Part shown: in pieces, positions 7,660 to 9,138 of the stretch
Layout of the letters: each line of letters begins with the position of its first letter
How positions within the stretch are numbered: the stretch's first letter is position 1
Assembly (NCBI GenBank): GCA_001412425.1
Contig: LKUH01000155.1
Span: forward strand, 1 to 9,138
DNA from: Candidatus Cloacimonas sp. SDB
GTDB taxonomy: Bacteria; Cloacimonadota; Cloacimonadia; Cloacimonadales; TCS61
DNA: 9,138 nucleotides
Direction of reading: 5' to 3'
The notes under the pieces: model-generated
Seen by the model: only the letters and a program-made list of their open reading frames with translations
What the model was told of the DNA's origin: nothing
Database searches by the model: none
Made by a program: the position numbers and the translations under genes

Positions 7660-8505
7660 ATGAAAAGAGTCGGAGCTCATGTCAGTATAGCCGGAGGAAT
7701 TTTTAATTCTGTTCTGAATGCAGCAGAAATTGGTGCCAGAGCTTTTGCAATTTTTACCAAGAATCAGAAACAATGGTATGCAAAACCTATACCTGCCGAA
7801 CAGATTACGAAATTTAAAAAATTGTGTGCTGAATACAAATACTCTGCTGATTATATTCTTCCTCATGATAGTTACCTGATCAATCTGGGACATCCTGATA
7901 AAGCTAAACTGCAAAAATCTCGTAAAGCCTTTCTGGAGGAAATGCAGCGTTGTGAGGTTCTGAATTTAAAAATGCTGAATTTTCACCCCGGATCACATCT
8001 GGGAAAGATTAGTACAGAAGAATGTTTAGAAACTATCAGCAAATCAGTAAATTTAGCCCTGAACAAAACCAAAAATGTTATTGCAGTAATAGAAAATACT
8101 GCGGGACAAGGTAACAATGTTGGATACGAATTTGAACATATTGCCAGGATTATTCAGAATGTGGAGGATAAAAATAGAATTGGAGTTTGTCTGGATACAT
8201 GCCATACTTTTACAGCAGGTTATGATTTAAGAACTGAAAAAAAATATAATGAAACGATTGATAAGTTTGACCATATTATAGGTTTAAAGTATCTAAAGGG
8301 GATGCATTTAAACGATTCCAAAAGAGATATCGGCAGTAAAGTAGATCGACATGCTTCCTTAGGGAAAGGTAAAATTGGGTTAAATTGTTTCAATTATATC
8401 ATGAATGATAACAGATTGGATAATATTCCCTTAATTCTTGAAACACCAGACAATAATATCTGGGCAGATGAGATAAAGTTACTTTATAGTTTTATTTTAA
8501 ATTAA
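7660..8505 (+). CDS. nfo: Endonuclease IV (AP endonuclease, Nfo)
   Basis: This 281-residue protein aligns without gaps to E. coli Nfo (285 residues) through residue 261. It cleaves DNA 5' of abasic sites and removes blocked 3' ends in base excision repair. All nine ligands of the three-metal centre are present at the E. coli positions: H69, H109, E145, D179, H182, H216, D229, H231 and E261. Signature runs include LPHDSYLINLGHP, NFHPGSHL, VIENTAGQG, DTCHTFTAGYD and LILET. The start is the ATG at 7660 (MKRVGAHVS, matching MKYIGAHVS). The frame stays open upstream to a TTG at 7573, but that codon lies next to the terminator hairpin and the 29 extra residues match nothing in the family. Only a weak AGGT at 7649-7652 serves as ribosome binding site. 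A -10-like TAGAAT at 7638-7643 has no clear -35 partner. mntP follows after 33 bases and may be co-transcribed. Confidence 0.95.
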   Translation: MKRVGAHVSIAGGIFNSVLNAAEIGARAFAIFTKNQKQWYAKPIPAEQITKFKKLCAEYKYSADYILPHDSYLINLGHPDKAKLQKSRKAFLEEMQRCEVLNLKMLNFHPGSHLGKISTEECLETISKSVNLALNKTKNVIAVIENTAGQGNNVGYEFEHIARIIQNVEDKNRIGVCLDTCHTFTAGYDLRTEKKYNETIDKFDHIIGLKYLKGMHLNDSKRDIGSKVDRHASLGKGKIGLNCFNYIMNDNRLDNIPLILETPDNNIWADEIKLLYSFILN

Positions 8506-8528
8506 GAGAAATACAAAACTACAGAATA

Positions 8529-8533
8529 AGAGG
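8529..8533 (+). promoter_or_regulatory. Shine-Dalgarno site supporting the TTG start of mntP
   Basis: AGAGG lies five bases before the TTG at 8539. Starting there puts the first conserved Asp at residue 16, exactly as in E. coli MntP, which a start at the ATG at 8554 would not. Confidence 0.6.
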
Positions 8534-8538
8534 TTGAA

Positions 8539-9090
8539 TTGGATCTATTGACCATGTGTTTAATCGGATTCGGGTTGGCAATGGATGCTTTTGCCGTATC
8601 CATAATAAGTGGTATTTCATTAAAAAAATGCAAAATAAGATATGCTTTCAAAATAGCTTTATTTTTTGGTGGTTTTCAGGCGATAATGCCTTTAATTGGT
8701 TGGTCTGCAGGCCTTTCTTTTCGTAATTATATCGAACCCTACAGTCACTGGGTTGCTTTTTTAATTCTCTTATTCATTGGCTGCAAAATGATTTTTGAGG
8801 CTACTGTTACCAGGGAAGAGAAAAAGAAATGTGAACCTTTAAATTTGCTGGTCCTGTCAGGATTGGCAATTGCTACCAGTATTGATGCACTAGCTGTGGG
8901 AATTGGCTTCTCAATTTTAAATTTAAACATTGTCGAGCCGATAATAATTATCGGATTAATTACTTTTACACTTTCTTTTATCGGAGTTTATCTGGGGGAG
9001 CGTTTCGGTATTCTTTTTGGCAACAGGATAGATATTATAGGTGGTGTAATTCTCATTTTGATTGGTTTTAAGATTCTTCTTAAATCATAA
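8539..9090 (+). CDS. mntP: Manganese efflux pump MntP
   Basis: This 183-residue inner-membrane protein matches the MntP family (E. coli 188 residues), which exports Mn2+ to relieve manganese toxicity. Six hydrophobic segments are visible at about 3-25, 35-59, 69-88, 102-124, 131-151 and 163-181. The two repeat-related acidic motifs are present: MDAFA with D16 in segment 1 and SIDALAVG with D116 in segment 4. Other family marks are PLIGW at 51-55, HWVAF at 70-74 and GERFG late in the chain. The cytoplasmic loop between segments 3 and 4 is charged (REEKKK, 92-97), as in relatives. The start is TTG. Many mntP genes are controlled by a yybP-ykoY manganese riboswitch or MntR. The 33-base gap from nfo is too short for that riboswitch, so expression probably depends on the nfo transcript or a promoter within nfo. 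Confidence 0.93.
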   Translation: MDLLTMCLIGFGLAMDAFAVSIISGISLKKCKIRYAFKIALFFGGFQAIMPLIGWSAGLSFRNYIEPYSHWVAFLILLFIGCKMIFEATVTREEKKKCEPLNLLVLSGLAIATSIDALAVGIGFSILNLNIVEPIIIIGLITFTLSFIGVYLGERFGILFGNRIDIIGGVILILIGFKILLKS

Positions 9091-9116
9091 AAAAAGGGCT
9101 GTATTATTACAGCCCT
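9089..9116 (-). terminator. Intrinsic terminator, best read on the minus strand
   Basis: A perfect 9-bp inverted repeat, AGGGCTGTA (9095-9103) and TACAGCCCT (9108-9116), closes a four-base loop. Seven A residues at 9089-9095 precede it on the + strand, giving a U-tract after the stem on the minus strand. On the + strand the stem is followed by CCCTCTG, with no T-run. It therefore fits a convergent gene entering from beyond the right edge. One minus-strand frame reads K-Y-Q-D-stop (TAA at 9124-9126) just before the stem, but five codons cannot prove a gene. The hairpin may also slow transcription leaving mntP, whose stop codon overlaps the A-tract. Confidence 0.75.
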
Positions 9117-9138
9117 CCCTCTGTTAATCCTGATATTT

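Noticed and set aside
1..9138. CRISPR arrays, tRNA or rRNA genes, insertion sequences, attachment sites
   Set aside because: No regularly spaced repeats, tRNA-like cloverleaf, transposase or flanking terminal repeats were seen on either strand.

Overview
The window (about 9.1 kb, AT-rich, all recognised genes on the + strand) looks like chromosome from an anaerobic Gram-negative bacterium. The Gram-negative call rests on the first gene, the C-terminal part of a DUF5916-type outer-membrane beta-barrel. The anaerobe call rests on a flavin/iron-sulfur complex built from HydB/HydC and NfnB parts. The mix of FCB-type outer-membrane protein, low GC and anaerobic redox enzymes would fit a group such as Cloacimonadota, but no rRNA or marker gene is present, so this placement is a guess.

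Layout: (1) 1-1731, 3' part of an outer-membrane DUF5916/CBM9-like protein, open at the left edge. (2) 1850-7562, a tight three-gene operon with gaps of 12 and 13 bases: a NuoE/HydC-like subunit, a NuoF/HydB-like subunit and a 1151-residue NuoG-like subunit with an NfnB/GltD-type FAD-NADP(H) module inserted. It ends at a clear intrinsic terminator (7577-7605). (3) 7660-8505, endonuclease IV (nfo), with all nine metal ligands at the E. coli positions. (4) 8539-9090, manganese exporter MntP, followed by a perfect 9-bp hairpin whose U-tract lies on the minus strand. That hairpin therefore most likely terminates a convergent gene beyond the right edge.

The main finding is the operon. It looks at first like an electron-bifurcating [FeFe]-hydrogenase (HydABC) or complex I NADH module, but it has no H-cluster domain and no molybdenum/tungsten active site. 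Its subunit order and domain content match the Stn transhydrogenase described from the acetogen Sporomusa ovata (StnA HydC-like, StnB HydB-like, StnC NuoG-like plus GltD-like). The inferred role is to link three redox pools: NAD(H) at the FMN site of StnB, ferredoxin at the 4Fe-4S clusters, and NADP(H) at the FAD module of StnC. This would let the cell make NADPH from NADH plus reduced ferredoxin, or run the reverse. Departures in cysteine pattern in StnB and StnC are listed as separate findings. nfo and mntP appear to be an independent housekeeping pair.
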